A DNA stretch of 39,241 nucleotides from an uncultured Nitratireductor sp. (GCF_913053745.1 NZ_CAJXGF010000021.1:1-39241), one strand, 5' to 3'; numbered from the stretch's first letter, positions 1 to 9,832 are shown. Notes: generated by a model from the sequence alone, not told the origin. Numbers and translations are program-made.

Positions 1-711
1 AGCCCGCCGCAGACCAATGAGATCGGCCGCGCGGCCATGCTCCTGCCGGGATTCCTGACAATCGCCCGCGAGACCGGCCTACCGCTCGATCTCCGTGAGA
101 TCGGCTCGAGCGCGGGGCTGAACTTGCTGTTCGACCGGTTCCACTATCGCTACGGCGAAAGCGAATGGGGTGATGCTGCTTCACCGGTGAAACTTGTGCC
201 TGAGCTGCGCGGTAATGCGCCGGATCTTTCCGGCGCGCTCGATATTGCCACGCGCTTCGGTAGCGATATTGCGCCTATCGACGTCTCGGATGCGGGGGAG
301 CGCCTACGGCTTGCATCTTATATCTGGCCGGATCAGACGGCACGGCTCGCGCGGATGAAGGCGGCCGTCGAACTCGCCGGTGGAGAACCGTTGGTGCCAG
401 AAAGAACCGATGCCTTCGGTTTTCTCGAAACCGCACTCGCCCAGCGTCGGCCTGACCGGGTTCTCGTCCTCTTCCATTCGATCATGTGGCAGTATTTGCC
501 GGCTGCTACACGCCTGCGCATCGAGGCCGCACTGGCGTCGGCGGGCACGGCGCGCGGTGCCCCCATCGCCTGGTTGCGTATGGAACCGGCAGACACTGGC
601 GAGCCCTTCGCGCTGGTCTCGCTCACCTTGTGGCCGGACGGAAACCGTCGCGATCTGGCGCGCTGCGATTTCCATGGCCGCTGGATCGAGTGGATCGGCG
701 AGGAGGACTAA
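1..711 (+). CDS. DUF2332 family protein, 5' truncated
   Basis: The reading frame is open from the first base, and residues before the first ATG (position 37) already read PPQTNEIGRAA, a stretch typical of the DUF2332 family. The gene therefore starts outside the window and the ATG at 37 is internal. About 236 residues remain of a family usually about 330-350 aa long. Visible family features are the GSSAGLNLLFDRF segment near the N-terminal end of this fragment and a late LFHSIMWQYLP segment. The biochemical function of DUF2332 is not established. The stop (709-711) overlaps the stop of the convergent LysE gene by three bases. Family call is fairly secure; function unknown. Confidence 0.8.
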   Translation, partial: SPPQTNEIGRAAMLLPGFLTIARETGLPLDLREIGSSAGLNLLFDRFHYRYGESEWGDAASPVKLVPELRGNAPDLSGALDIATRFGSDIAPIDVSDAGERLRLASYIWPDQTARLARMKAAVELAGGEPLVPERTDAFGFLETALAQRRPDRVLVLFHSIMWQYLPAATRLRIEAALASAGTARGAPIAWLRMEPADTGEPFALVSLTLWPDGNRRDLARCDFHGRWIEWIGEED

Positions 712-1319
712 CGCGTTGCGATGGCCGCTGCCGCACCCGCCATCATCGAGGCGCCGGTGCGGTTGGCGATGCGCATGGCGCGCTGGCTTTTCAAGAGTTT
801 GCGCGCCTGTGTGGCGGCAAGCACCCAGGCGGCATCCACGGCGATCAGAACGAGCACCATGGTGAACGTCAGTTCCGCCCAACCGATCAGCGTGACCGAT
901 GCGACGTCGATGATGGTGGGCAGGAGTGCCAGGTAGAACATCATGATCTTCGGGTTGCCGAGCGTTACCGCCATGCCGGTGAAGAAGAGGCGCAGGCGTG
1001 AACCGGCATTGGGCAGGGTTTCGCAATCGGTATCCACCGGTGCGGTCCACATCTTCCAGGCGAGATAGAGCAGATAGGCGACGCCCGCATATTTGATCGC
1101 GACAAAGGCCATGTGAAAGCTCTCGGCAACAAAGGCCAGTCCGAAGATGGCGAAGGAAAGCCAGACCGCCTCGCCGATCCACATCGCTGCCAGAAAAGGC
1201 AGAACGTCGCGCCAGCCGCGTGCGATCACGCGTGCGACCAGTGCCGCGATGCTGGGGCCAGGGGAACCGGCCGCGACAAGCAACGCACCGGCGAAGATGA
1301 CGAGAGCGGAAATGTCCAT
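708..1319 (-). CDS. LysE family translocator
   Basis: This 203-aa protein has about six hydrophobic segments and begins MDISALVIFAGALLV followed by an SPGPS motif, the usual N-terminal signature of LysE/RhtB exporters. Family members are inner-membrane exporters of amino acids and related small metabolites; the substrate cannot be read from sequence. I start at 1319 because the family signature begins there; the 15 codons upstream look non-homologous. It lies directly downstream of, and on the same strand as, a second LysE gene of the same length (203 aa), and only four bases separate them (1320-1323). The pair is probably a tandem duplication transcribed as one unit. The 3' end overlaps the convergent DUF2332 gene. 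Confidence 0.88.
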   Translation of the reverse strand: MDISALVIFAGALLVAAGSPGPSIAALVARVIARGWRDVLPFLAAMWIGEAVWLSFAIFGLAFVAESFHMAFVAIKYAGVAYLLYLAWKMWTAPVDTDCETLPNAGSRLRLFFTGMAVTLGNPKIMMFYLALLPTIIDVASVTLIGWAELTFTMVLVLIAVDAAWVLAATQARKLLKSQRAMRIANRTGASMMAGAAAAIATR

Positions 1320-1323
1320 GGTT

Positions 1324-1935
1324 TCACCGTGTGGAAAGGGCCAGGCGCAGGCCGAGCGCGGCAAACGCCGCCGCGAAGGAACGGCGCAGCCACTTCATGA
1401 TGGTGGGACTCGACAAAACCCTGCCTCGCACCAGTGAGGCCATCTGTCCGTAGATGACGAAGACGACGAAAGTCATGGCCATGAAGACGAAACCGAGCCA
1501 GGCCATGTCGAGCGCGGGCAGGGCGCTTTCGGCGGGTATGAACTGGGGCAGGAAGGCAAGGAAGAAGATCGACAGTTTCGGGTTCAGAATGTTGATCAGG
1601 AAACCGCGACGAACGATGTCCCGGTGGGGGATCGCGGCGCGGTCGGGCTCGGCATTCAACATGCCATTCTCTTTCAGCGCTCCCCATGCCATCCATAGGA
1701 GATACAGCACGCCGGCAAATTTCACGATCTGGAACAGCATTGCGCTGGCATGCAACAGGGCGGCGATACCGAGGATCGCGGCGGCGATATGGGGCAGGAT
1801 GCCCAGCGTGCAGCCGAGAGCCGCCGAAACGGAAGCCAACCCACCGCGACCCAGTGCAATGGCCAGCGTGTAGAGCACGCCGGTGCCGGGGATGAGCACG
1901 ACGATAAGCGCCGTGAGCAGGAACGCCGGGTCCAT
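1324..1935 (-). CDS. LysE family translocator, tandem paralogue
   Basis: This is a 203-aa LysE/RhtB-type exporter with an MDPAFLLTALIVVLIPGTG N-terminus; the PGTG replaces the more common PGP. Several transmembrane segments follow, including MLFQIVKFAGVLYLLWMAW, typical of the family's second and third helices. The start at 1935 is supported by a good ribosome-binding site (GGAGGAG) a few bases upstream; a longer frame reaching 1992 lacks that support. It is the first gene of a two-gene unit with the next LysE. The family exports amino acids or related metabolites; substrate not predictable. No dedicated LysG/ArgP-like regulator is adjacent. Confidence 0.88.
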   Translation of the reverse strand: MDPAFLLTALIVVLIPGTGVLYTLAIALGRGGLASVSAALGCTLGILPHIAAAILGIAALLHASAMLFQIVKFAGVLYLLWMAWGALKENGMLNAEPDRAAIPHRDIVRRGFLINILNPKLSIFFLAFLPQFIPAESALPALDMAWLGFVFMAMTFVVFVIYGQMASLVRGRVLSSPTIMKWLRRSFAAAFAALGLRLALSTR

Positions 1936-2099
1936 TTGGGAACTCCTCCAAAATCGAAAAGCGATTAGTGCGCCTTGTTTGAAGACTGTCAAGCCGGCTG
2001 CGTATAAGGCCGGGCGTCATCAGGAGAAAACCTTTGTTGGTGGCGGGCGATTGGCTCCAGTGCCGATGCCAGATTCACGCTATCGCGCCATTCAACAAG

Positions 2100-2852
2100 C
2101 TACAGTGACAGCCCGCGTCCAAGCGGAATGATCTCTTTCGACGTTGTATCGAAAGGCACGCCGGACCAATCCCCAAACCACCGTTCGACCTTGAGCCCGC
2201 TGTCATGCAACAGCGCTGCTATGACGTTCTTTGGTGTATAGCGAATGCGTGCCGTGGCCGTGTGAACCTCGCTGCTCTTCCGGATGCAGTAGCTGTTTCG
2301 ATAGCTGAGTGTTTGCGTCGCGTCGTCGAAAACGGATTCGTTCCATGCCTCGATCTCACCGTGCCGGGGATGTGTGAAACGGCGTCGCGTTTCGTCTTTC
2401 GTTCGGGTCTTTCGACCGGGAAAATCCGGATTGCGGCTGTCGAAGACAAAGCGACCGCCCGGTTTCAGGTGTGCGGCGACGGTCTCGATTACCGCGCGCT
2501 GGTCAACCTCCGTAAGGAAAACCTGAAACGTATGACCGGTGAGGAGCACCATGTCGAAACGGTTATCAAGCCGGATCGTGCGCGCATCGCCCTCGATCCA
2601 ATCCACCATTCCGCCATTCGGGCGGGTGCGCGCAATATCGAGCATGGCAGCTGCGGGATCGACCCCGACGACGCGGCGGTTTTCGGCCAGCAGCGCCGCC
2701 AGTTCGCCGGTTCCGCATCCGAGATCGAGAACCGAGCGGCAGTCGCCGGCGAGTTTTCTGCAGAAAGCAAGGTCTGGCCGCGCAGCGCCGCGAAAATCGT
2801 AGAACTGTGCGACAGCTGGGTCGGTATAGAGCGCTTCGGCCAAGTCATTCAT
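2100..2852 (-). CDS. Class I SAM-dependent methyltransferase
   Basis: A 250-aa Rossmann-fold methyltransferase. SAM-binding motif I is VLDLGCGTGELAALL near residue 48, followed by an acidic motif II residue in VVGVDPAAAMLD, then EGDARTIRL and the post-I segment FDMVLLTGHTFQVFL. This matches the methyltransferase-25/Methyltransf_11 type. The substrate is unknown. I chose the ATG at 2852 (MNDLAEALYTDP) because homologous-looking sequence starts there; an ATG at 2882, four bases after the typA stop and with GAGGT just before it, is an alternative that would add ten residues. Either way it sits immediately downstream of typA on the same strand and is probably cotranscribed. Confidence 0.82.
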   Translation of the reverse strand: MNDLAEALYTDPAVAQFYDFRGAARPDLAFCRKLAGDCRSVLDLGCGTGELAALLAENRRVVGVDPAAAMLDIARTRPNGGMVDWIEGDARTIRLDNRFDMVLLTGHTFQVFLTEVDQRAVIETVAAHLKPGGRFVFDSRNPDFPGRKTRTKDETRRRFTHPRHGEIEAWNESVFDDATQTLSYRNSYCIRKSSEVHTATARIRYTPKNVIAALLHDSGLKVERWFGDWSGVPFDTTSKEIIPLGRGLSL

Positions 2853-2885
2853 GCGCGAGCAACCTGGCCGGAAAGCATTCATACC

Positions 2886-4709
2886 TCAAGCGGCGCCGGC
2901 GCGGCTTTTTTCGAAGCGCTTGCGCTCGTGCGGGTCGAGATAGAGCTTGCGCAGGCGTATCGACTTCGGCGTCACCTCCACCAGCTCGTCGTCCTGGATC
3001 CAGGAGAGCGCGCGCTCCAGCGTCATCCGGATCGGCGGTGTCAGCTTTACGGCTTCGTCCTTGCCGGCGGCGCGGACATTGGTCAGCTTCTTGCCCTTCA
3101 GCACGTTCACTTCCAGATCGTTGTCGCGGGAGTGAATGCCGATGATCATGCCGTGATAGACTTTAACGCCGGCGTCGATCACCATCGGGCCGCGATCTTC
3201 CAGGTTGAACAACGCGTAGGCTGCAGCCTCGCCATCGTCGTTGGAGATCAAAACGCCGTTCACGCGACCGCCGATCTCGCCCTTGTAGGGCTGATAATCA
3301 TGGAACAGCCGGTTCATAATGGCCGTGCCGCGCGTGTCGGTCAGTAGTTCCGACTGGTAGCCGATCAGACCACGCGTGGGCGCGTGAAAGACAAGACGCT
3401 GGCGGTCGCCGCCCGACGGCTTCAGTTCCACCATCTCGGCCTTGCGTTCCGACATCTTCTGGACGACGACGCCGGAATGCTCCTCGTCCACATCGATCAC
3501 GACTTCTTCGATCGGTTCCAGAAGCTGGCCGCTTTCATCCTTCTGCATCACAACGCGGGGGCGCGAAACGGCAAGCTCGAAGCCCTCGCGGCGCATGGTC
3601 TCGATGAGAACTGCAAGCTGCAGTTCACCGCGGCCGGAGACGTAGAAAGAATCCTTGTCGTCGGCTTCCTCGATCTTCAACGCCACATTGCCTTCGGCCT
3701 CCTTCAGGAGGCGGTCGCGGATCACGCGGCTTGTCACCTTGTCGCCTTCTGTGCCGGCCAGCGGCGAATCGTTGACAATAAAGCTCATGGTCACGGTCGG
3801 CGGGTCGATGGGCTGGGCCTCCATCGGCTCGTTGACGGATGGATCGCAGAATGTGTCGGCGACCGTGCCCTTCGAGAGGCCGGCGATGGCGACAATGTCG
3901 CCCGCCTGGGCTTCCTCGATGGGTTGGCGCTCAAGGCCGCGGAAGGCGAGGATCTTTGAAATACGGCCGTTTTCCAGCAGCGTGCCGTCGTGATGAAGCA
4001 CCTTGACCGACTGGTTCGGCTTGATGGAGCCGGCGGCGATGCGCCCGGTAATAATGCGTCCGAGGAAGGGATTGGCCTCCAGAATGGTGCCGATCATGCG
4101 GAAGGGGCCGGGCTCGGTTGTCGGCTCGGGCACATGTTTGAGCATCAGATCGAACAGCGGGGCAAGACCCTGGTCCTTGGGGCCTTCCGGTTCGTAATTC
4201 ATCCAGCCGTCACGACCGGAGCCATAAAGAATGGGAAAGTCGAGCTGCTCGTCTGTCGCGTCGAGTGCGGCAAATAGGTCGAACACCTCGTTGATGACCT
4301 CGTCGGCGCGGGCGTCGGGCCGGTCGATCTTGTTGATGGCAACGATGGGCTTAAGGCCGACCTTGAGTGCCTTGCCGACCACGAATTTGGTCTGCGGCAT
4401 CGGGCCTTCGGCCGCGTCCACCAGAAGCACGGCACCGTCCACCATGGAGAGGATGCGCTCCACCTCGCCGCCGAAATCGGCGTGGCCGGGCGTGTCGACG
4501 ATGTTGATGCGGGTGTCGTTCCATTCCACCGAGGTGGCTTTGGCGAGAATGGTGATGCCGCGTTCTTTTTCCAGGTCGTTGGAATCCATGGCCCGCTCGG
4601 CGACACGCTGGTTGTCGCGGAAGGCGCCGGATTGCTTCATAAGCTCGTCGACGAGTGTCGTTTTCCCATGGTCAACGTGGGCGATGATCGCGATGTTGCG
4701 CAGTTTCAT
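2886..4709 (-). CDS. typA: Ribosome-associated GTPase TypA/BipA
   Basis: This 607-aa translational GTPase matches TypA/BipA in full length. G-domain motifs are AHVDHGKTT (G1, residues 10-18), ERGITI (G2, about 49-54), DTPGH (G3, 72-76) and NKID (G4, 126-129). They are followed by the domain II beta barrel, the EF-G-like domains III and V, and a basic C-terminal region ending [11 protein letters not shown]. TypA binds the 70S ribosome and supports ribosome assembly and stress or low-temperature growth. The start [15 protein letters not shown] is the conserved one. A methyltransferase gene follows closely. No truncation or missing motif is seen. Confidence 0.97.
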   Translation of the reverse strand: MKLRNIAIIAHVDHGKTTLVDELMKQSGAFRDNQRVAERAMDSNDLEKERGITILAKATSVEWNDTRINIVDTPGHADFGGEVERILSMVDGAVLLVDAAEGPMPQTKFVVGKALKVGLKPIVAINKIDRPDARADEVINEVFDLFAALDATDEQLDFPILYGSGRDGWMNYEPEGPKDQGLAPLFDLMLKHVPEPTTEPGPFRMIGTILEANPFLGRIITGRIAAGSIKPNQSVKVLHHDGTLLENGRISKILAFRGLERQPIEEAQAGDIVAIAGLSKGTVADTFCDPSVNEPMEAQPIDPPTVTMSFIVNDSPLAGTEGDKVTSRVIRDRLLKEAEGNVALKIEEADDKDSFYVSGRGELQLAVLIETMRREGFELAVSRPRVVMQKDESGQLLEPIEEVVIDVDEEHSGVVVQKMSERKAEMVELKPSGGDRQRLVFHAPTRGLIGYQSELLTDTRGTAIMNRLFHDYQPYKGEIGGRVNGVLISNDDGEAAAYALFNLEDRGPMVIDAGVKVYHGMIIGIHSRDNDLEVNVLKGKKLTNVRAAGKDEAVKLTPPIRMTLERALSWIQDDELVEVTPKSIRLRKLYLDPHERKRFEKSRAGAA

Positions 4710-4785
4710 GTGTGCTCTTTTGGGGTCGGTAGGCGCGCGAAAGGCGTGGCGCGGCCAGTTGCGTTGCCGCGCTCATACAGGTTTT

Positions 4786-4801
4786 TTCGCATTTGCGAAA
4801 G
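4786..4801. repeat. Perfect inverted repeat upstream of typA
   Basis: TTTCGCA and TGCGAAA flank a two-base centre about 77-92 bp upstream of the typA start codon and 33 bp past the stop of the MBL-fold gene. Read in the direction of the upstream gene it is followed by A residues rather than T residues, so it does not look like an intrinsic terminator. It could be an operator in the typA promoter region. Function is unknown. Confidence 0.4.
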
Positions 4802-4833
4802 GGTACAGTGACCAGCCCGGTGCGCGCGCCCGA

Positions 4834-5763
4834 TCAACTCCAGGCCGCGCCCTCGAGTGCATCGAGCGGGAACCTCAGATAGCGCTTGCCATTCGCCTCC
4901 GGCGCCGGAAGCCGTCCCGCGTTCATGTTCACCTGGAGTGCGTGGAGGATGAGCTTCGGCATGGGCAACGTCTTGTCGCGCGCCTCGCGGACAGCGACAA
5001 ACTCGGCCTCCGTTTCGCACTTCGAGATGTGGCTGTTGGCGGCTCTTTGTTCGGCAACTGTGCTTTCGAAGCGTGGCTCGCGGCCGCCCGGCTGGTAGTC
5101 GTGGCCGACGAAGATACGAGTCTCGCCCGGCAGGCTGAGGATGTCCTGGATCGATTTCCAGAGCCGCTTCGCGCTGCCGCCGGGAAAGTCGCATCGCGCC
5201 GTGCCCGAATCCGGCATAAACAGGGTGTCGTGGACGAAGGCAGCGTCACCGATCACATATGTGATCGATGCGAGCGTGTGGCCGGGCGAAAAGATGACCT
5301 TCGCAGGCATGGTGCCGATTGTGAAGGTTTCACCGTCGGTAAACAGCCGGTCCCATTGCGAGCCGTCCGCCCTGAAGTCCGGCCAGTTGTAGATGGACTT
5401 CCAGAGCTTCTGAACCTCGACCACTTTTTCGCCGATGGCGATGGGCACACCGGTCTTGTCCTTCAGATAGCCTGCCGCGGAGAAATGGTCTGCATGGGGA
5501 TGGGTGTCGAGGATCCATTCGAGCGTCAGCTCTTTTTCGCGGACGAAAGCGAGGAGCTTGTCGGCGTTTTCCGTCGATGTGGCGCCGGATTTTTCGTCGA
5601 AGTCGAGCACGGGATCGATGATTGCGCATTTGCCGGTCGCCGGATCGGCCACCACATACTGTGCCGAAAAGGTTCGCTGGTCGAAAAACACCGTTACATC
5701 GGGGCGAACAGGAGCGACGTTTGCCGATGTTTCGGTTTCCAGGGACGCGCGTGTCTGGTCCAT
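4834..5763 (-). CDS. MBL-fold metallo-hydrolase (persulfide dioxygenase / Blh-like)
   Basis: A 309-aa metallo-beta-lactamase-fold enzyme. Metal ligands are visible: THPHADH (H88, H90, D92, H93), GHT at H162, the acidic segment PDSGTARCDFPGG around D185, and GHDY with H221. The PDSGTARCDFPGG and GHDYQPGGRE segments are characteristic of the persulfide dioxygenase/ETHE1 relatives and of the Blh hydrolase found next to the sulfide regulator BigR in rhizobia. A role in sulfide or persulfide detoxification is therefore likely by family, but no bigR, rhodanese or sulfur transporter lies next to it here. The in-frame TTG at 5775 overlaps the ribosome-binding site TTGGAG; ATGs at 5766 and 5763 follow, and 5763 has the better spacing. 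Confidence 0.85.
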   Translation of the reverse strand: MDQTRASLETETSANVAPVRPDVTVFFDQRTFSAQYVVADPATGKCAIIDPVLDFDEKSGATSTENADKLLAFVREKELTLEWILDTHPHADHFSAAGYLKDKTGVPIAIGEKVVEVQKLWKSIYNWPDFRADGSQWDRLFTDGETFTIGTMPAKVIFSPGHTLASITYVIGDAAFVHDTLFMPDSGTARCDFPGGSAKRLWKSIQDILSLPGETRIFVGHDYQPGGREPRFESTVAEQRAANSHISKCETEAEFVAVREARDKTLPMPKLILHALQVNMNAGRLPAPEANGKRYLRFPLDALEGAAWS

Positions 5764-5914
5764 CATGCTCTCCAAGGTATCAGCGTTACAGCGTAATTAA
5801 TGCGTGCCCGGGAAAGATGCAATTTCTCTCAGTGCGACCAATTGGGGATGATTTTCCAACAATTTGGACAGTACGGCAATCCTATGGCGTAGATTTCGCA
5901 AATCGCGCAACAAA

Positions 5915-5940
5915 CAACCGGGGCGTGAAGGCCCCGGTTG
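5915..5940 (-). terminator. Intrinsic terminator after phoD
   Basis: A perfect 10-bp stem (CAACCGGGGC and GCCCCGGTTG) with a six-base loop lies 19 bases past the phoD stop. On the minus strand the stem is followed by a T-rich stretch (GTTTGTTG), as expected of a rho-independent terminator for phoD. Confidence 0.75.
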
Positions 5941-5958
5941 AAGATCGTGGGATGCGTC

Positions 5959-7530
5959 TCAGGCGGAGCGCACAGGATCGAGTGTCATCCTGTAGAGCTC
6001 GTTGTCGTCGCGATCCATGAGCCGCACGGTCATTTGCTCCGTGGCGGCCTCGATATCGACGAGACCGAAGAACTGGAAACCGGCGGACGGCGGCAGGTTG
6101 GCGCCCTGCTCTTCGCTGGGGGCTTTTACGTATTTCAGCTCCGGGCCGAAGGTCTGATCCAAATCGTTGGGGCCAAACGTGCCGGCGTGCAGTGGGCCGG
6201 AGACGAATTCCCAGAACGGATTGAAGTCCTGGAAGTCGGCCTTGTCGGGATTGTAGTAGTGGGCCGCCGTGTAATGGACGTCGGCGGTCAGCCACACGGT
6301 GTTGTCGATGCCGGCGTTCTTGATGAATCGCAGCAAATCGGCGATCTCCAGCTCGCGGCCTTTTGCAGGGCCGTTGTCTCCGTTGGCGATGGCTTCGATG
6401 TTGTCGCCGTCGCGCACCACAAGGCCGATCGGCATGTCGCAAGCGATGACTTTCCAGGTTGCGCGCGAGTTCGATAGCTCACGCTTCAGCCACTGCATCT
6501 GTGCGTCGCCCAGGATGCGCGCTTCGTCAGTCGGTTCTTCCTGCATCGAGTTTGTGTTGGGCCCGCGATAGGAGCGCAGATCGAGGAAGAACACATCCAG
6601 CATCGGCCCGTAGGCGATCTTGCGGTAGACGCGGCCGGGTTCGGCCGGAGTATAGCGGATCGGGGTCATCTCGTGGAAAGCGCGGGCGGCGCGCGCCTGT
6701 AGCAGCGCCACGGATTTTTCGGTGTAGCGTTCATCTTCTGAGAGGTCTTTGGAGGCCGACCAGTTGTTGACCACCTCATGGTCGTCCCACTGGAAGAAGG
6801 TCGGACAGGCGGCGTTGAGCGCCAGAACGTGCTCATCCATCATGTTGTATTTCCACTGACCGCGGAATTCGTTCAGCGTTTCGGCAACCTTGCTTTTCTC
6901 CTCGGTCGTCACCTTGTTGATCCATTTGGTGCCGTCCTTGAGTTCGACCTCTTCCTGGACGGGGCCGTCGGCATAGATGGTGTCGCCCGAGTGGAGGAAG
7001 AAATCGGGCCGATGGTTGGCCATCGTGCCGTAGGTCTTCATACCGACCTCATCGATGCCCCAGCCCTGTCCGGCGGTGTCGCCCGACCACGTGAAGCGGA
7101 TGTCGCGGCGCGCAGCGGGCGCCGTACGGAACTGGCCGACAACCGGTTCGGAACTCGCGGAAACGTCGTTCAGATCCACAGCCGTCATGCGGTAGAAGAT
7201 ATCCTGGTCCGATGCGAGATTCTCGAGCAGCCGTTTGACGGCAAAGTCGCTTTCCGGAAGCGCGTCCATGGTTGGCAGACGGGTGGCGTTGGCAAAGCTT
7301 TCGGTTGTCGACACCTCGAACTGGATACGGGCCGGCCGGTCGGTGCGGGTCCAGATCATGCCGCTGGTCGTGTCGACGTCGCCGGACTGGACGCCGTGGG
7401 TGAACACCGGGCGCGCGGCGGCGCGCGAAACGGCGGGCGTGGCGAGCCCGCCGAGCGTGGTGGCAAGCGCCGTCGCGCCGCTTCCGATCAGGAATTCGCG
7501 GCGGGTACTCACTGTTGCAAAGGTCTTCAT
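5959..7530 (-). CDS. phoD: Alkaline phosphatase D family protein, Tat-exported
   Basis: A 523-aa PhoD-type phosphodiesterase/phosphomonoesterase. The N-terminus carries a twin-arginine signal (STRREFLIGSG, residues 8-18) followed by a hydrophobic stretch and an Ala-rich cleavage region, so the enzyme is exported folded through Tat. The PhoD-like N-terminal beta domain (FTHGVQSGDVDTTSGMIWTR) precedes the metallophosphatase domain. Metal-binding motifs visible include HSGDTIYADGP, WDDHEVVNNW and TADVHYTAAHYY. PhoD enzymes use calcium and iron and release phosphate from organic esters in the periplasm or outside the cell. A single Pho-box-like half-site (CTGTCAT, minus strand 7611-7605) lies upstream, but the second half is poor, so PhoB control is not demonstrated. 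A strong terminator follows. Confidence 0.93.
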   Translation of the reverse strand: MKTFATVSTRREFLIGSGATALATTLGGLATPAVSRAAARPVFTHGVQSGDVDTTSGMIWTRTDRPARIQFEVSTTESFANATRLPTMDALPESDFAVKRLLENLASDQDIFYRMTAVDLNDVSASSEPVVGQFRTAPAARRDIRFTWSGDTAGQGWGIDEVGMKTYGTMANHRPDFFLHSGDTIYADGPVQEEVELKDGTKWINKVTTEEKSKVAETLNEFRGQWKYNMMDEHVLALNAACPTFFQWDDHEVVNNWSASKDLSEDERYTEKSVALLQARAARAFHEMTPIRYTPAEPGRVYRKIAYGPMLDVFFLDLRSYRGPNTNSMQEEPTDEARILGDAQMQWLKRELSNSRATWKVIACDMPIGLVVRDGDNIEAIANGDNGPAKGRELEIADLLRFIKNAGIDNTVWLTADVHYTAAHYYNPDKADFQDFNPFWEFVSGPLHAGTFGPNDLDQTFGPELKYVKAPSEEQGANLPPSAGFQFFGLVDIEAATEQMTVRLMDRDDNELYRMTLDPVRSA

Positions 7531-7661
7531 GACAGTCTCCCTCGAACTGGTTGATTCTCGGGAGGCAATCTGGCGGCCGATTGTTGCAGCCGCTTATCGA
7601 CTGCATGACAGATGTTTGAACTCTGGATGACGCAGGCCGGACAAGCTGCGGCGAATCAGAA

Positions 7662-9716
7662 TCAGGCCAGTCCCTTCTTCTCCATCATCGCCTCCGGGGT
7701 CGGCATTCGGCCGCGAAATGCCTTGTAAAGATCTTCGGGATCGGCCGAGCCGCCGGCGGCGTAAATGTGTGTGCGCAGTTTCTTCGCCGTTTCCGGGTCG
7801 AACGGATCGCCTGCTTCCTCGAAGGCGCGGAAGGCGTCGGCGTCGAGCACCTCCGACCACATGTAGGAGTAATAGCCGGCTGAATACCCGTCTCCCGCGA
7901 ACACGTGCAGGAAGTGCGGCGTGCGGTGGCGCATGGCGATGGCATCCGGCATTTCGAGTTTCTCAAGGGTTTCGGCCTCGAAGCGCAAAGGCGCCTCAGG
8001 CGCGTCCGCCTGGCTATGGAATGCCATGTCGACCAAAGCCGATGCCGTGAACTCCACCGTCGCGAAGCCGGCGTCGAATGTGCGTGCGGCACGCATTTTA
8101 TCGACAAGCGCCTGTGGCATGGGCTTGCCGGTTTCGTGGTGCAGGGCGAACTTCTGCAACACTTCGGGCACGGTGAACCAGTGTTCGTAGAGCTGCGAGG
8201 GCAGTTCCACGAAATCGCGCGACACCGAGGTGCCGGAGATCGACGGCCAGGTCACCTCGCTCAGGAGCCCGTGCAGTGCGTGGCCGAATTCGTGAAACAG
8301 CGTGCGTGCTTCGTCGACGGAAAGCAGGGCTGGGCTTCCCTTGGGCGGCTTGGCGAAGTTCATCACATTGTAGATGATCGGTATTTTGCCGTTACCCAGG
8401 CGGTAGCCCGACTGCAGACCGCTCATCCACGCGCCGGAACGCTTCGACGGACGGTTGAAATAGTCGGCCAGGAAGAGGCCGCGCGTCGAGCCGTCGGCGT
8501 TGCGCACGGCGAAGGTGCGCACATCCTCATGCCACGCCGGCACGCCTTTGCGCTCCTCGAAGGTGAGGCCGAACAGCCGGCCCGCGACATCGAATGCGGC
8601 GGCGATGATGTTCTCGAGCGCCAGATAGGGTTTCAGGGCGCTCTCGTCGAAGGCGAAGCGCTCGGCGCGGCGTTTCTCTGCATAGTAGCGCCAATCCCAC
8701 GGTTCAATGGTGTGATTGTGTCCTTCTTGGGCGGCGAGGCGGGCCAGCCCCTTCTCGTCTTCGGCCGCCTTTTCCCGGGCTTTGCGCCAGACCGGCTGCA
8801 ACAGCTCCTGCACCGCATCGGGCGTCTTGGCCATGGTGTCGTCCAGTTTCAGCGCCGCATAGGTCTCATAGCCCAGAAGGCGCGCCTTTTCGGCGCGCAA
8901 TTTCAGCGTCTTCGCGACAACAACCGTATTGTCCGTTTCGCCGCCATTCTCACCGCGCATTGTAAAGGCATTGAACACCTTTTCGCGCAGGTCTCGGCGT
9001 TCCGAGGAGGCCAGGAACGGCTCGGCGATCGAGCGTGAAAGCGTCGCCGCGAAACGCCCCTTCTGGCCGCGCGTTTCAGCGGCTTCGGCCATGGCGCTTT
9101 TCAGTGCGTCCGAGAGACCCTGAAGATCCCCTTCTTCGAGAAACAGCGCCCAGCCGCTTTCATCGGCGAGCACGTTCTGACCGAATGTCGCACCGAGCCC
9201 GGCGAGTTCTTCGTTTATCTTTGCAAGTCGCGCTTTCTCGGTCGCGCCAAGCTGCGCGCCACCGCGAACGAAGCGCTTCCAGGTCTTTTCCAGCACGCGG
9301 TCCGTCTCCGCATCGAGGGCGAGCGCTTTACGTTGCCGGTAAAGCTGGTCGACACGGGCGAACAACACATCGTTCATGAAGATGGCGGACACATGCCGGG
9401 CCATGCGAGGCGATATCGTTCGTTCCAGTGTCTGAATCGTTTCACTGGTGTGAGCACCGGCGCGGCACCAGAAAATCGCCGATACTTTCGAGAGTGCATC
9501 ACCGGCAAGCTCCAGTGCGGCAAGCGTGTTTTCGATGCTCGGCGGTTCTGCATTGCCGGCAATTTCAGCGATCTCCGCTTCATGCGCGGCCAACGCCGCA
9601 TCGAACACGGGAGCGAAAGCGGTTTCGTCGAAGGCCATGAAATCCGGTAAGCCATGCGGCCCGTTCCAGTTCGTGAGCGGATGCGTTGCAAGGTCGATGG
9701 GCGCGGATTTTTGCAT
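7662..9716 (-). CDS. M3 family metallopeptidase (oligopeptidase A / Dcp type)
   Basis: A 684-aa soluble zinc peptidase of family M3. The zinc-binding HEFGH motif with flanking TLFHEFGHALHGLL is near residue 475. The third zinc ligand is expected in a segment just downstream, around SRDFVELPSQLYEHW. The N-terminal helical half (about residues 20-350) and the length fit oligopeptidase A or peptidyl-dipeptidase Dcp. These cytoplasmic enzymes degrade short peptides, including cleaved signal peptides. No signal peptide is present. I cannot separate the Dcp and PrlC subtypes from sequence alone. The gene diverges from marR; the intergenic region is 141 bp. Confidence 0.93.
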   Translation of the reverse strand: MQKSAPIDLATHPLTNWNGPHGLPDFMAFDETAFAPVFDAALAAHEAEIAEIAGNAEPPSIENTLAALELAGDALSKVSAIFWCRAGAHTSETIQTLERTISPRMARHVSAIFMNDVLFARVDQLYRQRKALALDAETDRVLEKTWKRFVRGGAQLGATEKARLAKINEELAGLGATFGQNVLADESGWALFLEEGDLQGLSDALKSAMAEAAETRGQKGRFAATLSRSIAEPFLASSERRDLREKVFNAFTMRGENGGETDNTVVVAKTLKLRAEKARLLGYETYAALKLDDTMAKTPDAVQELLQPVWRKAREKAAEDEKGLARLAAQEGHNHTIEPWDWRYYAEKRRAERFAFDESALKPYLALENIIAAAFDVAGRLFGLTFEERKGVPAWHEDVRTFAVRNADGSTRGLFLADYFNRPSKRSGAWMSGLQSGYRLGNGKIPIIYNVMNFAKPPKGSPALLSVDEARTLFHEFGHALHGLLSEVTWPSISGTSVSRDFVELPSQLYEHWFTVPEVLQKFALHHETGKPMPQALVDKMRAARTFDAGFATVEFTASALVDMAFHSQADAPEAPLRFEAETLEKLEMPDAIAMRHRTPHFLHVFAGDGYSAGYYSYMWSEVLDADAFRAFEEAGDPFDPETAKKLRTHIYAAGGSADPEDLYKAFRGRMPTPEAMMEKKGLA

Positions 9717-9832
9717 GGTGGGTCCGGGTTGTTTTTGAGCGGTTGTAGCGATGTAGGCGCTGGGGCTCTTGTACGCAATGGCGGTGTTGACGACGATAAA
9801 GCATGACTATATGTATGGCTTATATTAAGTCT

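Noticed and set aside
304-1182. Minus-strand open frame of 292 codons
   Set aside because: It runs antisense to the DUF2332 gene and out of frame within the first LysE gene; both have convincing products.
2205-3347. Plus-strand open frame of 380 codons
   Set aside because: It lies antisense to the methyltransferase and the end of typA and has no ribosome-binding site or recognisable domain.
4231-5796. Long plus-strand open frame (about 520 codons) across typA and the MBL-fold gene
   Set aside because: It is antisense to two well-conserved genes, shows no family features, and reflects GC-rich codon bias.
7595-7611. Possible Pho box upstream of phoD
   Set aside because: Only one half (CTGTCAT on the minus strand) matches; the second 11-bp repeat is poor, so PhoB control cannot be claimed.
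7905-9038. Plus-strand open frame of 377 codons
   Set aside because: It is antisense to the M3 peptidase, whose motifs and length are intact.
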